Shown here: one piece after another, positions 18,632 through 29,487 of the stretch
Position numbering within the stretch: the stretch's first letter is position 1
Layout of the letters: each line of letters starts with the position of its first letter
Assembly (NCBI RefSeq): GCF_019264445.1
Contig: NZ_JAHVAB010000061.1
Coordinates: forward strand, 1-61,645
Origin: Hydrogenophaga sp.
GTDB taxonomy: Bacteria > Pseudomonadota > Gammaproteobacteria > Burkholderiales > Burkholderiaceae_C
Direction: 5' to 3'
Length of the DNA stretch: 61,645 nucleotides
Notes under the pieces: model-generated
What the model saw: the letters and a program-made list of their open reading frames with translations, nothing else
The model's database searches: none
Told to the model about the DNA's origin: nothing
Translations under genes and position numbers: made by a program

Positions 18632-19717
18632 TCAGGTGAGCGCCCAGTGGTTGTCGATCTGCAGGCGCTCGCCCGATCGGGCCTCGGTGCCTTGCGGCGC
18701 GCACCACACGCCGTCGCTGCCGCAGGCCCACCAGTGGCCCGCGTCAGACGCCAGCGCACAGGCCTCGCGGAGCGCCACGTTCTGCCACCAGCGCGCGTCC
18801 GAGCCGAACAGCGCGAGTGCATCGGCGCGCGGGCAGCTCACCACAAAGCCGCCGCCGGGCAGCGCGCAGATGTCACCGCCGTAGCCCTGCACGGCGGGCT
18901 GGGCCTGCGCGGCCTGCAGGCCTTGACCGTTCCACACCGCGAACACCGGCGCTTTGCGTTTGGCGTCGGCGTCGGGGTGCTCGGCCTGCAGCGCAATGCC
19001 CACGGTCTGCGAGTGCGGGTCCCAGGCCAGGTGGCGGATGCTGAGGTACGGGTCGTCCAGGCGCCACTGGCCGAGCAGCGTGCCGTCGCGCGGATCGAGC
19101 GCCACGAGCGATGCGTCCATGCGGCCCAGCTGGCGTTTGCTGCGCCCGGTTTCGGGCAGGGTGGGAATGCCGCCATTGGCCACGATCAGGCTGCCGGCCG
19201 GCACATCGCCCACCCGCGCGGGCAGCACCAGCAGCTCGTGCGGGTCCATGCCGTGGGTGGGCCATTCGGCGCGCTTCTCGAGCGACGCCCTGTCCCGCAC
19301 GGCGAGCTGGCCCTGCGCGGTGTCGAGGTGGGTTTCGGTGGTCCACAGGCTCTGGTTGTCGGGGCTGGCCACCGCGTGTCCGTTGAAGCGGCGGTCGTCC
19401 TCGATCCAGTGCCATTGCGTCTGACCGCTCACCGGGTGCCAGCGCAGCAGCCAGTCGCCTGGCCGGCGCGCGCTGGCCAGCACGCTGCCGCCAGGCTCCA
19501 CCAGCAAGCCGTGCGCGCGCGTGGGCACCGCCAGCGAGCGCTGCACCGACCACCGCGCGCCCTCCACCGCGATCACACCGATGCGGTGTTCATTGGCGGT
19601 CTGCCAGGCCGAGACAAGGTGCGTCTCCTGTGCAGGTGCCGCCCACGAAGGGCTCAGCGCGAGGGCGGTTGCAGCCAGCAGCCACTCACGGCGCGAGAGC
19701 GCGGCGAGGGTGCTCAT
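18632..19717 (-). CDS. DUF1513 protein, Tat-exported, last gene of the imelysin operon
   Basis: A 361-residue predicted periplasmic protein of the DUF1513 family, beta-propeller-like by its repeated blade patterns (for example [29 protein letters not shown]). The N terminus carries a twin-arginine signal ([14 protein letters not shown], cleavage near SWA-AP), so it is probably exported folded, perhaps with a cofactor; none can be identified. The start codon abuts the stop codon of the second imelysin gene. The context is an iron-linked operon with two imelysins and a di-haem protein. The biochemical role is unknown. Confidence 0.87.
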   Translation of the reverse strand: MSTLAALSRREWLLAATALALSPSWAAPAQETHLVSAWQTANEHRIGVIAVEGARWSVQRSLAVPTRAHGLLVEPGGSVLASARRPGDWLLRWHPVSGQTQWHWIEDDRRFNGHAVASPDNQSLWTTETHLDTAQGQLAVRDRASLEKRAEWPTHGMDPHELLVLPARVGDVPAGSLIVANGGIPTLPETGRSKRQLGRMDASLVALDPRDGTLLGQWRLDDPYLSIRHLAWDPHSQTVGIALQAEHPDADAKRKAPVFAVWNGQGLQAAQAQPAVQGYGGDICALPGGGFVVSCPRADALALFGSDARWWQNVALREACALASDAGHWWACGSDGVWCAPQGTEARSGERLQIDNHWALT

Positions 19718-20815
19718 CTAGTCCCCGTCCGCATCCGAAAACCCCAGCGGCACATCCAGCGCGGCGGCCACTTCTTTCTGGAACAGCACGGTCACCGCCT
19801 TCATCGACTTGGTGAGCGCGAGCAGTTCGCGCTCGCTGGCGCGCGGCGTGAGCGCGCCCATGCCTGCAGAGACCTGGTCCAGCGCCTGGCCCCATTGCTG
19901 CGCCAGCGCGAGCTGGCCCCGGCCCATGAGCAGCGCCTCCATCGGTACCAGCGCCTGGCCGGCTGCGGGCGGCTGTGCGCCAGCGGGCAGGCGGCCTTGC
20001 GCGAGCAGGCTTTGCCACTGCGCGCGCCAGTCGCGCAGGTTGCTGTCGCGGTCCAGCCGCGCGAAGGGCACCGGCGCGCCCTTGGCGGCACTGCCTGTGG
20101 TCTGGTGGGAGGTGATGGGTTTTTCAATGTGCGCCCAGCGCAGCCGCTCCAGGCCGGCGAGCCACTGGTTCACCCACTCGGCCAGGGCGGCGGTGGTCAC
20201 TTCCGGTTCGTCTTCCCACTCGCGCGTGGCCCATTCGCCGAGCTCGTTGTGGAGCGCGCGCGCTTCGGCCGCGATGCCCTCTGCCACAAGTTCGGCGTAG
20301 CGGCAGGCCGTGGCGGGCGGGGGCTTGCGGCTCTCGCTCCATTGGTTGATCAGCAGTTCAAGGGCGGGGAAGCCTTTGGCGGGGGTGCCCACGCGCTCCA
20401 TGTCGGCCAGCGTGGCGGGAGCCTTGTCCATGGAGCGGCGCAGCAGCTCGGGACGGGTGGGCCAGAAGTCGATCTGGCGCTGCGAACGCCGCGCCACCAG
20501 CGGGCCCACCGCCGGGGTGGACAGGGCTTCCCAGCTCACCAGCGTTTGCTGCCATTGCGCGCGGAGTGCCGGCAGCGGGGCCTGGCCCTGGCAATGTTGC
20601 GCGGTGGTGGTCACCAGCCGTTCGGCTTGCGCCTGAAACTCGCGCGCCAGCGGTGGCAGGTGGTGCGTGTACACACCCTGCATTGCCTGCTCGGCCGAGT
20701 AGTAGGGCGCGGCCACGACGGGCGCGGTCGTTTGAGCTGCCGCGAGGCCAGCCAGACCCAGGCCGAGCGACAGTGCGGTGGCGCACCGGGCGAGAGACGA
20801 CGCATTGCATGTCAT
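19718..20815 (-). CDS. Imelysin family protein (second imelysin of operon)
   Basis: A 365-residue exported protein with an imelysin (PF09375-type) fold. A signal peptide covers about residues 1-27 (cleavage near LAAA-QT). The conserved region includes GFPALELLINQW, where other imelysins have a GxHxxE motif. Here the His position is altered (GFPALE), so metal binding may differ from the upstream paralogue, which has GWHAVE. The ATG overlaps the di-haem gene's stop as ATGA, indicating translational coupling. It probably acts in the periplasm with its operon partners; the exact role is unknown. Confidence 0.88.
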   Translation of the reverse strand: MTCNASSLARCATALSLGLGLAGLAAAQTTAPVVAAPYYSAEQAMQGVYTHHLPPLAREFQAQAERLVTTTAQHCQGQAPLPALRAQWQQTLVSWEALSTPAVGPLVARRSQRQIDFWPTRPELLRRSMDKAPATLADMERVGTPAKGFPALELLINQWSESRKPPPATACRYAELVAEGIAAEARALHNELGEWATREWEDEPEVTTAALAEWVNQWLAGLERLRWAHIEKPITSHQTTGSAAKGAPVPFARLDRDSNLRDWRAQWQSLLAQGRLPAGAQPPAAGQALVPMEALLMGRGQLALAQQWGQALDQVSAGMGALTPRASERELLALTKSMKAVTVLFQKEVAAALDVPLGFSDADGD

Positions 20816-22305
20816 AGCGACTCCACGAATTTCACCAGCGCGTTGCGCTCGGCCGGTTTCATTTTCAGCACCTGCTCCTTGGACGCCTGGGCCTCGCCAC
20901 CGTGCCAGAGGATGGCTTCGAGCACGCCGTTGGCGCGGCCATCGTGCAGCAGGCGCGTGTGACCGTTGACGTCCTTGATCAACCCGATGCCCCACAGCGG
21001 CGGCGTCTTCCACTGGCGGCCGGTGGCCAGAAAGTCGAGCCGGCCATCGGCCAGGTCCGGCCCCATGTCGTGCAGCAGCAGGTCGGTGTAGGGCCAGATG
21101 CGCTGGTTCTTCAGCGCCGGGCTCGTGAGTGGCGGAAACGGGCCTTCGGCCGTGACGTAGCTCGGGCGGTGGCACACCGCGCATTGCGCCTGCGCAAACA
21201 GCGCCTGGCCGCGCAGCACCTGCGGGTCGTTCACGTTGCGCCGTGCGGCGGGGGCGAGCGTGGCCTGGTAGAAAACCACGTGGCCCAGCGTCTCGTCGTC
21301 GATCTCGGGTTGCCGTTCGCTCGCGCTGGAGGCCGGCACGATGCCGTCTCGGCCGCTCGTTTTGCCGCCGCCGTGCGGTGCGGCCAGGCAGTCTTTCTGG
21401 GTGGGCGTGCAGGTCTCTTGCGGGAAGGCGTTGGAGGTGATGCCGATGTCGCCATGAAAGGCGCCGGCCGTCTGGTGCGCGAGCGTGGCCACGTTGGCCT
21501 TCCACCCGAAGCGGCCGAGACGTTCCTCTTGCGCGAACACGTCCCACACACGGTTGGGCTGGCCCTTGATGGGGCCGGCGGCAGCCGCCTGCTCGCGTGC
21601 GTTGCGCAGCACTTCGGCCTCCGGGATGGCTTCGAGCAGGCCGATGCCGGCGAGCTGCGGCGCGATGCGCGGGCTCATCATCACGCCGGGTGCGAGCGGT
21701 CCGTAGGCCAGGTCGGTCAACCGGTAGACGGGCTGTTGCAGCGTGTAGCGCGTGCCGTCGGCAAAGCGGCCCTGGATCGCCCGCTGGCGGATCTCCACCC
21801 GGCCCTCGGGCTGGACGCCCTGGACCGCGGCGTTGTTGAACTGGTCGCCGTACACCGGGTCGGGCCGCACGCCCGCCTTGGGGTCGGGCGTGCCCGCCAC
21901 CGACAGGCGCATGAGCAGCGCCACCGTGCCTTCGGGTTCGGGCCCCAGCGTGTTCTTCCAGGCCGGAGGTTCGCCCCGCCCGTCGAGCACGTGGCAGCCC
22001 GCGCACGAGCGCGCAATGAAGTGCGGCCCCAAGCCATCGCGCGCGGTGGTCGATGCCGGCGCTTCGACCCAGTTGCGCTTGAAGAACGAATTGCCGATCA
22101 CGAAGCGCGTGCGCCCCGCATCGTCCAGGTTGGCCAGCGGAAACGAGAACGCGTTCTTGCCCGTGGCGTACACCGTGGTCGCGCCCCCGGTCTTCTCACC
22201 GAGAGGGTCGGGTACCTCGTCGGCATGCAGGACGAAGGCGGCCGAGCCGCAGAGCAGGACCCCCATGGCGAGCGCAAGGCGCGTGGCTTTGGGCAGAAAC
22301 GGCAT
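20812..22305 (-). CDS. Di-haem oxidoreductase family protein (DUF3 'thiol oxidoreductase', c-type cytochrome)
   Basis: A 497-residue periplasmic c-type cytochrome of the di-haem oxidoreductase family. A signal peptide (about 1-28) is followed by a first haem site CAGCH (residues 101-105) and a second CAVCH (about 373-377). The region between them carries the family's conserved GPHFIARS, TDLAYGPL and ITSNAFPQET-like segments. The family is annotated as a putative thiol oxidoreductase, distantly MauG/cytochrome c peroxidase-like; no activity is shown. In this operon, sitting between two imelysins, a role in periplasmic iron redox handling is plausible but inferred. Confidence 0.9.
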   Translation of the reverse strand: MPFLPKATRLALAMGVLLCGSAAFVLHADEVPDPLGEKTGGATTVYATGKNAFSFPLANLDDAGRTRFVIGNSFFKRNWVEAPASTTARDGLGPHFIARSCAGCHVLDGRGEPPAWKNTLGPEPEGTVALLMRLSVAGTPDPKAGVRPDPVYGDQFNNAAVQGVQPEGRVEIRQRAIQGRFADGTRYTLQQPVYRLTDLAYGPLAPGVMMSPRIAPQLAGIGLLEAIPEAEVLRNAREQAAAAGPIKGQPNRVWDVFAQEERLGRFGWKANVATLAHQTAGAFHGDIGITSNAFPQETCTPTQKDCLAAPHGGGKTSGRDGIVPASSASERQPEIDDETLGHVVFYQATLAPAARRNVNDPQVLRGQALFAQAQCAVCHRPSYVTAEGPFPPLTSPALKNQRIWPYTDLLLHDMGPDLADGRLDFLATGRQWKTPPLWGIGLIKDVNGHTRLLHDGRANGVLEAILWHGGEAQASKEQVLKMKPAERNALVKFVESL

Positions 22306-22399
22306 GTGAAAGAGAACCTATGGCAAGTGAGCAGCCGGAGCGAAGTGACGTGTCAGTCCAGAGGCATCAAGGGTCCGGCTCCGCCGACCCGAGATGCCG

Positions 22400-22470
22400 T
22401 CCCCCCTCCCAGCGCCGCAGGCGCGCCAGAGAGGGGGGAAGCCGCAAAGCGGCGCAGGGGGGTGTTCCGA
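22400..22470. repeat. Structured GC-rich intergenic repeat (nested inverted repeats)
   Basis: In the 166-bp spacer between the first imelysin gene and the di-haem gene, TCCCCCCTC (22400-22408) pairs with GAGGGGGGA (22431-22439). It encloses a GCGCC-GCA-GGCGC hairpin (22412-22424). A second hairpin GCCGC-AAA-GCGGC (22441-22453) and another G-run follow. The layout resembles REP-like elements between genes in Burkholderiales. It may stop or stabilise mRNA, so the two parts of the operon may be expressed at different levels. Confidence 0.7.
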
Positions 22471-22471
22471 A

Positions 22472-23623
22472 TCAAGGCTCCACCAGCGTGAGCTTGGCGA
22501 TGCCCACCGCGCTGGCCGATTCCACCAGCAGCTTGGACTGCTCGACAAGGCTGGCGATGGTTTTCTCGATGGCCGGGCGGCCCGGCGCGCCCTTGGCGAT
22601 GGCGCGGTCGAACGGTGCGGGGATGGACTCGGCCGCGGCCAGCGATGAAGCCAGTTGTGCGGACGTTTTCTCGGCCAGATCGGCCTTGCTGGCCGCCACC
22701 AGATCGCGCACGGACGGACCTTGCAGCAGGCTGCCGTCGCGCTTCTTGTACTGCCCCAGCCACACGTTCTGAATGCCCAGCGCATTGGTGACGATGTCGC
22801 GGTGCGTGTTGTCCGAGAAGCAGGAGTGCTCGTCTTCCTGGTCCTGTGAATTCAGCGCCACTTCCATGCGTTCGCCGGCCAGTTCACCGCGCGACAGCGA
22901 GCCCAGGCCCACGATGATCTTGCGCACCGATTCCTTGCCGCCTTTTTCAAAGCGGGCGCGGTAGTTCTTCTGGCCCGGCAACCAGGCCTTGTTGACCGAG
23001 GTCAGGTCGTCCACAAGCAGCGCGGTGGCCACGGTGAGGAACTGGCGGCGGCGGTCGGCGTTGGGCGTCTTGCCGTCCACGTAGTCCTCGAACGAGCGGT
23101 TGCCCGGTCCGGTCTCGCTCAGGTCCTGACCCCACAGCAGGAACTCCACCGCGTGCCAGCCCGAGCTGATGTTTTCTTCGCCACCGCGCTCGTTGAACTT
23201 CGCCAGGTTGGCTTTGGTGATCTTGAACTTCGGGTTGTTGATCAGCCCGGCCTTGGGCTTGCCCTGCACGTAGTCGACATACGCCTCGTCCAGCGGCCAA
23301 GCGTTGATGCGGCCTTCAGGGCCCTTGTCGTCATCGATCGGGCCGCCGTAGAAGCGGAAGGCCTCGGTCTGGCCATAGAACTCGCGTGCTTGCAGCCAGG
23401 CCTTGCGGGCCGCGGCCAGGCCTTCGGCCGAAGGGGCGGCCACAAAGGTAGCAATGGCCGCCTGCATGTCCTGCGCGGCGGCCAGCGTGTCGCTGTAGTT
23501 GGCGTGGACGAGCTCGGCGTAGTGCGTGGCCACGCTGGCCGGGGTGGCGGCGGTCTGGGCCTGCGCGCCAGCGCTCAAAGCCAGGCCGAGGACGGCAGCG
23601 GCCAGGACGTTCTTGATCTGCAT
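22472..23623 (-). CDS. Imelysin family iron-regulated protein (IrpA-like), first gene of the operon
   Basis: A 383-residue exported imelysin. AGGAG precedes the ATG at 23623, and a signal peptide ends near AQA-QT (residue about 22). The family metal-site motif GxHxxE is intact (SGWHAVEFLLWG), as is the downstream DEHSCFSDNTHRD segment typical of the iron-regulated IrpA/ICMP group. Proteins of this group are Fur- or iron-regulated and bind metal in the periplasm or on the surface. A strong Fur box lies upstream. The operon order is imelysin, di-haem protein, imelysin, DUF1513, all on the minus strand. Confidence 0.92.
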   Translation of the reverse strand: MQIKNVLAAAVLGLALSAGAQAQTAATPASVATHYAELVHANYSDTLAAAQDMQAAIATFVAAPSAEGLAAARKAWLQAREFYGQTEAFRFYGGPIDDDKGPEGRINAWPLDEAYVDYVQGKPKAGLINNPKFKITKANLAKFNERGGEENISSGWHAVEFLLWGQDLSETGPGNRSFEDYVDGKTPNADRRRQFLTVATALLVDDLTSVNKAWLPGQKNYRARFEKGGKESVRKIIVGLGSLSRGELAGERMEVALNSQDQEDEHSCFSDNTHRDIVTNALGIQNVWLGQYKKRDGSLLQGPSVRDLVAASKADLAEKTSAQLASSLAAAESIPAPFDRAIAKGAPGRPAIEKTIASLVEQSKLLVESASAVGIAKLTLVEP

Positions 23624-23681
23624 GGGTTCTCCTGCGAGGGGGCGGACGACGGCCCGCACGACCACGCGAGAATAACCTAAA

Positions 23682-23696
23682 TGCGAATGATTATCA
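23682..23696. promoter_or_regulatory. Fur box upstream of the imelysin operon
   Basis: TGCGAAT-G-ATTATCA matches the 7-1-7 Fur consensus TGATAATnATTATCA at 12 of 14 defined positions. It is 59-73 bp upstream of the first imelysin gene. This supports iron repression of the whole operon. Confidence 0.72.
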
Positions 23697-23732
23697 GAAA
23701 AATATCCTGAATCGCTCGGGATTGGCGCCGCG

Positions 23733-25130
23733 TCAACCGCGCATCAGCGCCTCGATCTCGTCGGCATTCACCGGCACATCACGCGAAATCAGTTCGCAGC
23801 CGGTGGCGGTGACGATGGCGTCGTCTTCGATGCGGATGCCGATGTTCCAGAACTTCTCCGGCACGCCTTCGCCCGGGCGCACATACAGGCCCGGCTCGAT
23901 GGTGAGCACCATGCCCGGTTGCAGCACGCGGCTGGGCCGGTCCTTGATGGTTTCGCCACTCAAGGGGTCTTTGCGCTCGCTCACCGTGCCCAGCTCGGAC
24001 GGCTCCACGTAGCTGCCGCAGTCGTGCACGTCCATGCCCAGCCAGTGGCCGGTGCGGTGCATGTAGAAGGGGAAATAGGCGCGGTTGGCGATCACGTCCT
24101 GTGCGCTGCCCACCTTGTTGCGGTCCAGCAGACCCACATCGAGCAGGCCCTGCGCGAGCACCGCCACGGTGGCCTCGTGCGGGTCAACGAAGCGCGCGCC
24201 GGCCTTGGTGGCGTTGACCGCGGCGATCTGGCTGGCCAGCACCAGGTCATACAGCTCGCGCTGCGGGCCGGTGAACACCCCATTGGCCGGAAAGGTGCGC
24301 GTGATGTCGCTGGCATAGCCATCGAGTTCGCAGCCGGCGTCGATCAGCACCAGCTCACCGCTGCGGATGGGGGCGGCATCGGCGCGGTAGTGCAGCACGC
24401 AGGCGTTGGCGCCGGCGGCCACGATGCTGCCGTAGGCCGGGTACTGGGAGCCGTGCTCGCGGAAGCTGTGCAGAAGCTCGGCGTCCAGGTGGTACTCGCG
24501 CACGTCCTGGCCGGCGCGCAGCATCGCCGCGCTGCGCTGCATGGCGCGGATGTGGGCCTTGGCGCTGATCTGCGCGGCGCGGCGCATGGTGGCCTGCTCG
24601 AACGCGTCCTTCACCAGCCGCATTTCGTCGAGCACGCCACACAGGTCGCGCTGCGATTCCGGGCACAGCGCGCCGTAGCGCACGCGGGCGCGCACGGGCT
24701 GCAGCCAGCCGTTGACGCGGCTCTCAAGGCCTTCGTGGGTGGCAAAGGGATACCACACGGTGTGGCGGTTCTCCAGCAGGCGCGGCAGGCGCGCGTCGAG
24801 CTCGGCCACCGAAAACGCCTCGCTCACGCCCAGCTGTTCGGGTGCGGCAGCCGGGCCCAGGCGAATGCCGTCCCAGATTTCGCGCTCCAGGTCTTTGGGC
24901 TGGCAGAACAGCGTGGTGCTGCCGTCGGCGGTGATCACCAGCCAGGCGTTGGGTTCGGTGAAGCCAGTGAGGTAATAAAAGTAGCTGTCGTGCCGGTAGA
25001 GGAAGTCGCTGTCGCGGTTGCGCGGGCGCTCCGGCGCGGTGGGCACGATGGCGATGCCGCCTGAGCCCAGCTGGGCAGCCACGCGGGCGCGGCGTTCGGC
25101 GTAGAGGTGGGTGTGGGTGGTGGCGTCCAT
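23733..25130 (-). CDS. pepP: Xaa-Pro aminopeptidase (PepP-type, M24B)
   Basis: Cytoplasmic metallo-aminopeptidase removing N-terminal residues before proline; about 465 residues, family-typical. An N-terminal creatinase-like domain (about 1-170) includes RDSDFLYRHDSYFYYLTGF. The pita-bread catalytic domain has the dinuclear metal ligands in LIDAGCELDGYASDITRTF (two Asp), HRTGHWLGMDVHD (His), TIEPGLYV (Glu) and GIRIEDD (Glu). The start is uncertain between ATGs at 25130, 25139 and 25145; no clear ribosome binding site decides it. It lies 45 bp downstream of murU, on the same strand, and the two are probably co-transcribed. Confidence 0.95.
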   Translation of the reverse strand: MDATTHTHLYAERRARVAAQLGSGGIAIVPTAPERPRNRDSDFLYRHDSYFYYLTGFTEPNAWLVITADGSTTLFCQPKDLEREIWDGIRLGPAAAPEQLGVSEAFSVAELDARLPRLLENRHTVWYPFATHEGLESRVNGWLQPVRARVRYGALCPESQRDLCGVLDEMRLVKDAFEQATMRRAAQISAKAHIRAMQRSAAMLRAGQDVREYHLDAELLHSFREHGSQYPAYGSIVAAGANACVLHYRADAAPIRSGELVLIDAGCELDGYASDITRTFPANGVFTGPQRELYDLVLASQIAAVNATKAGARFVDPHEATVAVLAQGLLDVGLLDRNKVGSAQDVIANRAYFPFYMHRTGHWLGMDVHDCGSYVEPSELGTVSERKDPLSGETIKDRPSRVLQPGMVLTIEPGLYVRPGEGVPEKFWNIGIRIEDDAIVTATGCELISRDVPVNADEIEALMRG

Positions 25131-25175
25131 GCGCGCCATTGTCAAGGTTTTGGCGCTTTCTGGGAGCGCCGGGGG

Positions 25176-25925
25176 TCAGACCGCGCGGTTCAGTGCGTCC
25201 AGTCGCTGCGGTGTGCCGACGTCGACCCATGGGCCGGTGTAGAGCTCGGCGCTCACGCGTCCAGCGTCCATGGCGCGGCGCAGCAGCGGCGCCAGCGGCT
25301 CGGCCGTGCCTTGCGGGTTGCCGGGCAGGATCTCGCACCACGGCGGCTCGAACAGCTCGCGCCGGTACAGGCCGATGGTGCTGTAGGTGTGCTTCTCGTC
25401 GGCGTCGTTGAGCGCGAGGCCCTGCGCGCTCAGACCGAAGTCGCCACGCGGGTTGTGCGCCGGGTTGGGCACCAGCCAGATATGCGCGAGCTTGTCGCTG
25501 GCCTTGAACTGCGCCACGCTGGCCTGTGAAAAGGGAAAGCCGGGCACGTACACATCGCCAGCCAGCACCCAGAACACATCGCCCAGCAACGGCAGTGCGC
25601 GGGCAATGCCGCCAGCGGTTTCCAGGGCGTAGCCGAAATCCTGCCCTTCGCGTGAAACTGTCACCTGCGTGCCGGCATGCTGTGCCTGCCAGTCGGTGCA
25701 GAAGGCATCGATCTGCTCGCCCAGCCAGGCGGTGTTGACCACAAAGCGCCGAAAACCTGCGGCCAGCAGCGACGCCAGGGGCCACTGCATCAAAGGCTGG
25801 CCCTGCACGGCCAGCAGCGGTTTGGGCGTGTGGTCGGTCAGGGGGCGCATGCGCATGCCGCGACCGGCGGCCAGCAGCATGGCCGGGATGGAGGCGGCGG
25901 ACGGTTCGGTGGCGAGGCGTGTCAT
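25176..25925 (-). CDS. murU: MurU-type N-acetylmuramate alpha-1-phosphate uridylyltransferase
   Basis: Sugar-1-phosphate nucleotidyltransferase, 249 residues. The signature loop [28 protein letters not shown] (metal-binding Asp) and a short C terminus ending in the family-like [12 protein letters not shown] are visible. The length and the TDHTPKPLL motif favour MurU over the longer glucose- or mannose-1-phosphate enzymes. With AmgK (7917-9008) it would make UDP-MurNAc from recycled MurNAc, a route that gives intrinsic fosfomycin tolerance in Pseudomonas. It is divergent from the transketolase gene (166 bp between). A related sugar-1-phosphate specificity is possible. Confidence 0.88.
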   Translation of the reverse strand: MTRLATEPSAASIPAMLLAAGRGMRMRPLTDHTPKPLLAVQGQPLMQWPLASLLAAGFRRFVVNTAWLGEQIDAFCTDWQAQHAGTQVTVSREGQDFGYALETAGGIARALPLLGDVFWVLAGDVYVPGFPFSQASVAQFKASDKLAHIWLVPNPAHNPRGDFGLSAQGLALNDADEKHTYSTIGLYRRELFEPPWCEILPGNPQGTAEPLAPLLRRAMDAGRVSAELYTGPWVDVGTPQRLDALNRAV

Positions 25926-26091
25926 GTCGGAGTGCGGTGCGCGTGCCGGGCACACAGGGCCGCACGCGTGGGGAATTATGAGCGCGTGCGAGCCCACGGG
26001 TCGCTGTGGGGCGCGCGCAGCAGGCAGGCCGATAAAATCGCAGGTTTTGCGCCACCGCGCAGCCCATTCCCTTCCCCACCTGCCCACTGCC

Positions 26092-28176
26092 ATGTCCGAC
26101 GCCGCCAGCACTCCCATCAGCACCGCTCCTGCCGCCTCGGCCGTGACGGCCCAGACCCAGGCCAACGCCATCCGCGCCCTTGCCATGGACGCGGTGCAAG
26201 CCGCCAACTCGGGCCACCCCGGTGCGCCCATGGGCATGGCCGACATGGCGGTCGCGCTGTGGGGCCGCCACCTGCGCCACAACCCCACCAACCCGCAGTG
26301 GGCCAACCGCGACCGCTTCGTGCTGTCCAACGGCCACGGCTCCATGCTGATCTACGCGCTGCTGCACCTCACGGGCTACAAGCTGCCGATCGGTGAACTC
26401 AAGAACTTCCGCCAGCTGCACAGCAAGACCGCGGGTCACCCCGAAGTGGGCATCACCCCCGGCGTGGAAACCACCACCGGCCCGCTGGGCCAGGGCATCA
26501 CCAACGCCGTGGGCATGGCGCTGGCTGAGAAGCTGCTGGCGTCGGAGTTCAACCGCGACGGCCACACCGTGGTGGACCACCACACCTACGTGTTCATGGG
26601 CGACGGTTGCCTGATGGAAGGCATCAGCCACGAGGCCGTGGCCCTGGCCGGCGCCTGGAAGCTCAACAAGCTGATTGCGCTGTACGACGACAACGGCATT
26701 TCCATCGACGGCCAGGTCACGCCCTGGTTCATCGACAACACCGCCCTGCGCTTCACCGCCTGCGGCTGGAACGTGATCGGCCCGATCGACGGCCACGATG
26801 CCGACGCCGTGGACCGCGCCATCAGCGATGCGAAGAACAAGGCCGACGGCCCCACGCTGATCCTCTGCAAGACGCACATCGGCAAGGGCAGCCCCAACCG
26901 CGCCAACACCGCCAAGGCGCATGGCGAGCCGCTTGGCAGCGAAGAAATCCAGCTCACCCGCGAAGCGCTGGGCTGGATGCACAAACCTTTCGATGTGCCG
27001 AAAGACGTGTACGCCGCCTGGGACGCCAAGGCCGCCGGCAAGGCCGCCGAGGCCGACTGGAACACGAAATTTGCCGCCTACAAGGCCGCCTTCCCCGAGC
27101 TCGCGAAAGAGTTCACCCGCCGCATGAAAGGCGAGCTGCCGAAGCACTTCGCGCAAGTGGCGGTGGACGCTGCCGTGGCCGCGCACACCAAGGCCGAAAC
27201 CGTGGCCAGCCGCAAGGCCAGCCAGCTCGCGCTGGAAACCTTCACCGCCGCACTGCCCGAGTTGCTCGGAGGCAGCGCCGACCTCACCGGCTCCAACCTC
27301 ACCAACACCAAGAGCACGCCCGCATTGCGCTTCAACCTCGCGGGCGACGTGGTGAAGAACGAGCAGGGGCAAGGCGGTCGCCACATCAACTACGGCGTGC
27401 GCGAGTTCGGCATGGCCGCCATCATGAACGGCGTGGCGCTGCACGGCGGCTTCATTCCGTACGGCGGCACCTTCCTCACCTTCAGCGACTACAGCCGCAA
27501 CGCCATCCGCATGGCCGCGCTGATGAAGCAGCGCGTGATCCATGTGTTCACGCACGATTCCATCGGCCTGGGTGAAGACGGCCCGACGCACCAGTCCATC
27601 GAACATGCGGCGAGCCTGCGCCTCATCCCCAATCTCGACGTGTGGCGCCCTGCCGACACGGCCGAGACCGCCGTGGCCTGGGCGGTGGCCCTGCAAAACA
27701 CCAGCCGCCCGACCGCGCTGCTACTCAGCCGCCAGAACCTGCCCTACGCACCCAAAGATGACCTGGGCCACATCAGCCAGGGCGCCTATGTGCTGGCCGA
27801 GCCCGCCGAAGTCGGCCTGAAGAAAAAAGCGCAGGCCGTGATCGTTGCCACGGGTTCCGAGGTGCAGCTGGCCCTCAAGGCCCAGGAACTGCTGGCCCGC
27901 GAGCACAAAATCGCCGTGCGCGTCGTGTCCATGCCCAGCACCACGACGTTTGACCGCCAGAGCGCGGCCTACAAGGCTTCGGTGCTGCCGGCCGGTGTGC
28001 CGCGTGTCGCCGTTGAAATGGGCAGCACCGACGGCTGGTGGAAGTACGGCGTGGCCGCGGTGGTCGGCATCGACACCTACGGCGAATCGGCCCCGGCCCC
28101 GGTGCTCTTCAAGCACTTCGGCTTCACCCCTGAGAACGTGGCGGACACGGTGCGTGCCGTGCTCGCGAAGCAATAA
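26092..28176 (+). CDS. tkt: Transketolase
   Basis: Thiamine-diphosphate enzyme of the non-oxidative pentose phosphate pathway, moving two-carbon units between sugar phosphates. From the ATG at 26092 it has 694 residues. The N-terminal ThDP domain has [34 protein letters not shown] and the Mg/ThDP motif DDNGISIDG. The Pyr domain has GVREFGMA and [16 protein letters not shown], and a C-terminal lectin-like domain follows. It sits upstream of gap, with a palindromic intergenic element between. A -10-like TAAAAT lies about 53-58 bp upstream of the start. Confidence 0.97.
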   Translation: MSDAASTPISTAPAASAVTAQTQANAIRALAMDAVQAANSGHPGAPMGMADMAVALWGRHLRHNPTNPQWANRDRFVLSNGHGSMLIYALLHLTGYKLPIGELKNFRQLHSKTAGHPEVGITPGVETTTGPLGQGITNAVGMALAEKLLASEFNRDGHTVVDHHTYVFMGDGCLMEGISHEAVALAGAWKLNKLIALYDDNGISIDGQVTPWFIDNTALRFTACGWNVIGPIDGHDADAVDRAISDAKNKADGPTLILCKTHIGKGSPNRANTAKAHGEPLGSEEIQLTREALGWMHKPFDVPKDVYAAWDAKAAGKAAEADWNTKFAAYKAAFPELAKEFTRRMKGELPKHFAQVAVDAAVAAHTKAETVASRKASQLALETFTAALPELLGGSADLTGSNLTNTKSTPALRFNLAGDVVKNEQGQGGRHINYGVREFGMAAIMNGVALHGGFIPYGGTFLTFSDYSRNAIRMAALMKQRVIHVFTHDSIGLGEDGPTHQSIEHAASLRLIPNLDVWRPADTAETAVAWAVALQNTSRPTALLLSRQNLPYAPKDDLGHISQGAYVLAEPAEVGLKKKAQAVIVATGSEVQLALKAQELLAREHKIAVRVVSMPSTTTFDRQSAAYKASVLPAGVPRVAVEMGSTDGWWKYGVAAVVGIDTYGESAPAPVLFKHFGFTPENVADTVRAVLAKQ

Positions 28177-28178
28177 GC

Positions 28179-29271
<1,093 letters not shown>

Positions 29272-29292
29272 GCACTCGTTGTGCTGCACTGC

Positions 29293-29319
29293 AAAAAGGC
29301 GCCCGCGGGCGCCCTTTTT
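29293..29319 (+). terminator. Rho-independent terminator after gap
   Basis: AAAAAGGCGCCC and GGGCGCCCTTTTT form a GC-rich stem (one bulged base) ending in five T residues, about 22 bp after the gap stop codon. Confidence 0.87.
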
Positions 29320-29487
29320 GTGCGCCCATCGGCCGCTTTGCTGTTCCGTCAAGGGTGTGTTGTAAAGCGGTGCGAAGCAGCCGAAAGGCGGGTTTGCAGG
29401 GATGGCAGGGCGGGGTGCCGTGCCAAAATCCAACGCCCGCCCTTCAACGTTTGATGGCCCTTGTTCATTGGCTTTCCGCTCACACCC

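Noticed and set aside
19718..22006. A single giant protein fusing imelysin and di-haem regions in another frame
   Set aside because: The long frame is the imelysin frame running upstream through the antiphase di-haem gene; the ATGA overlap at 20812-20815 marks two separate genes.
24724..27696. A 990-codon minus-strand frame spanning pepP, murU and tkt
   Set aside because: It crosses three well-supported genes on both strands, has low-complexity composition and no motif; it is a shadow frame.
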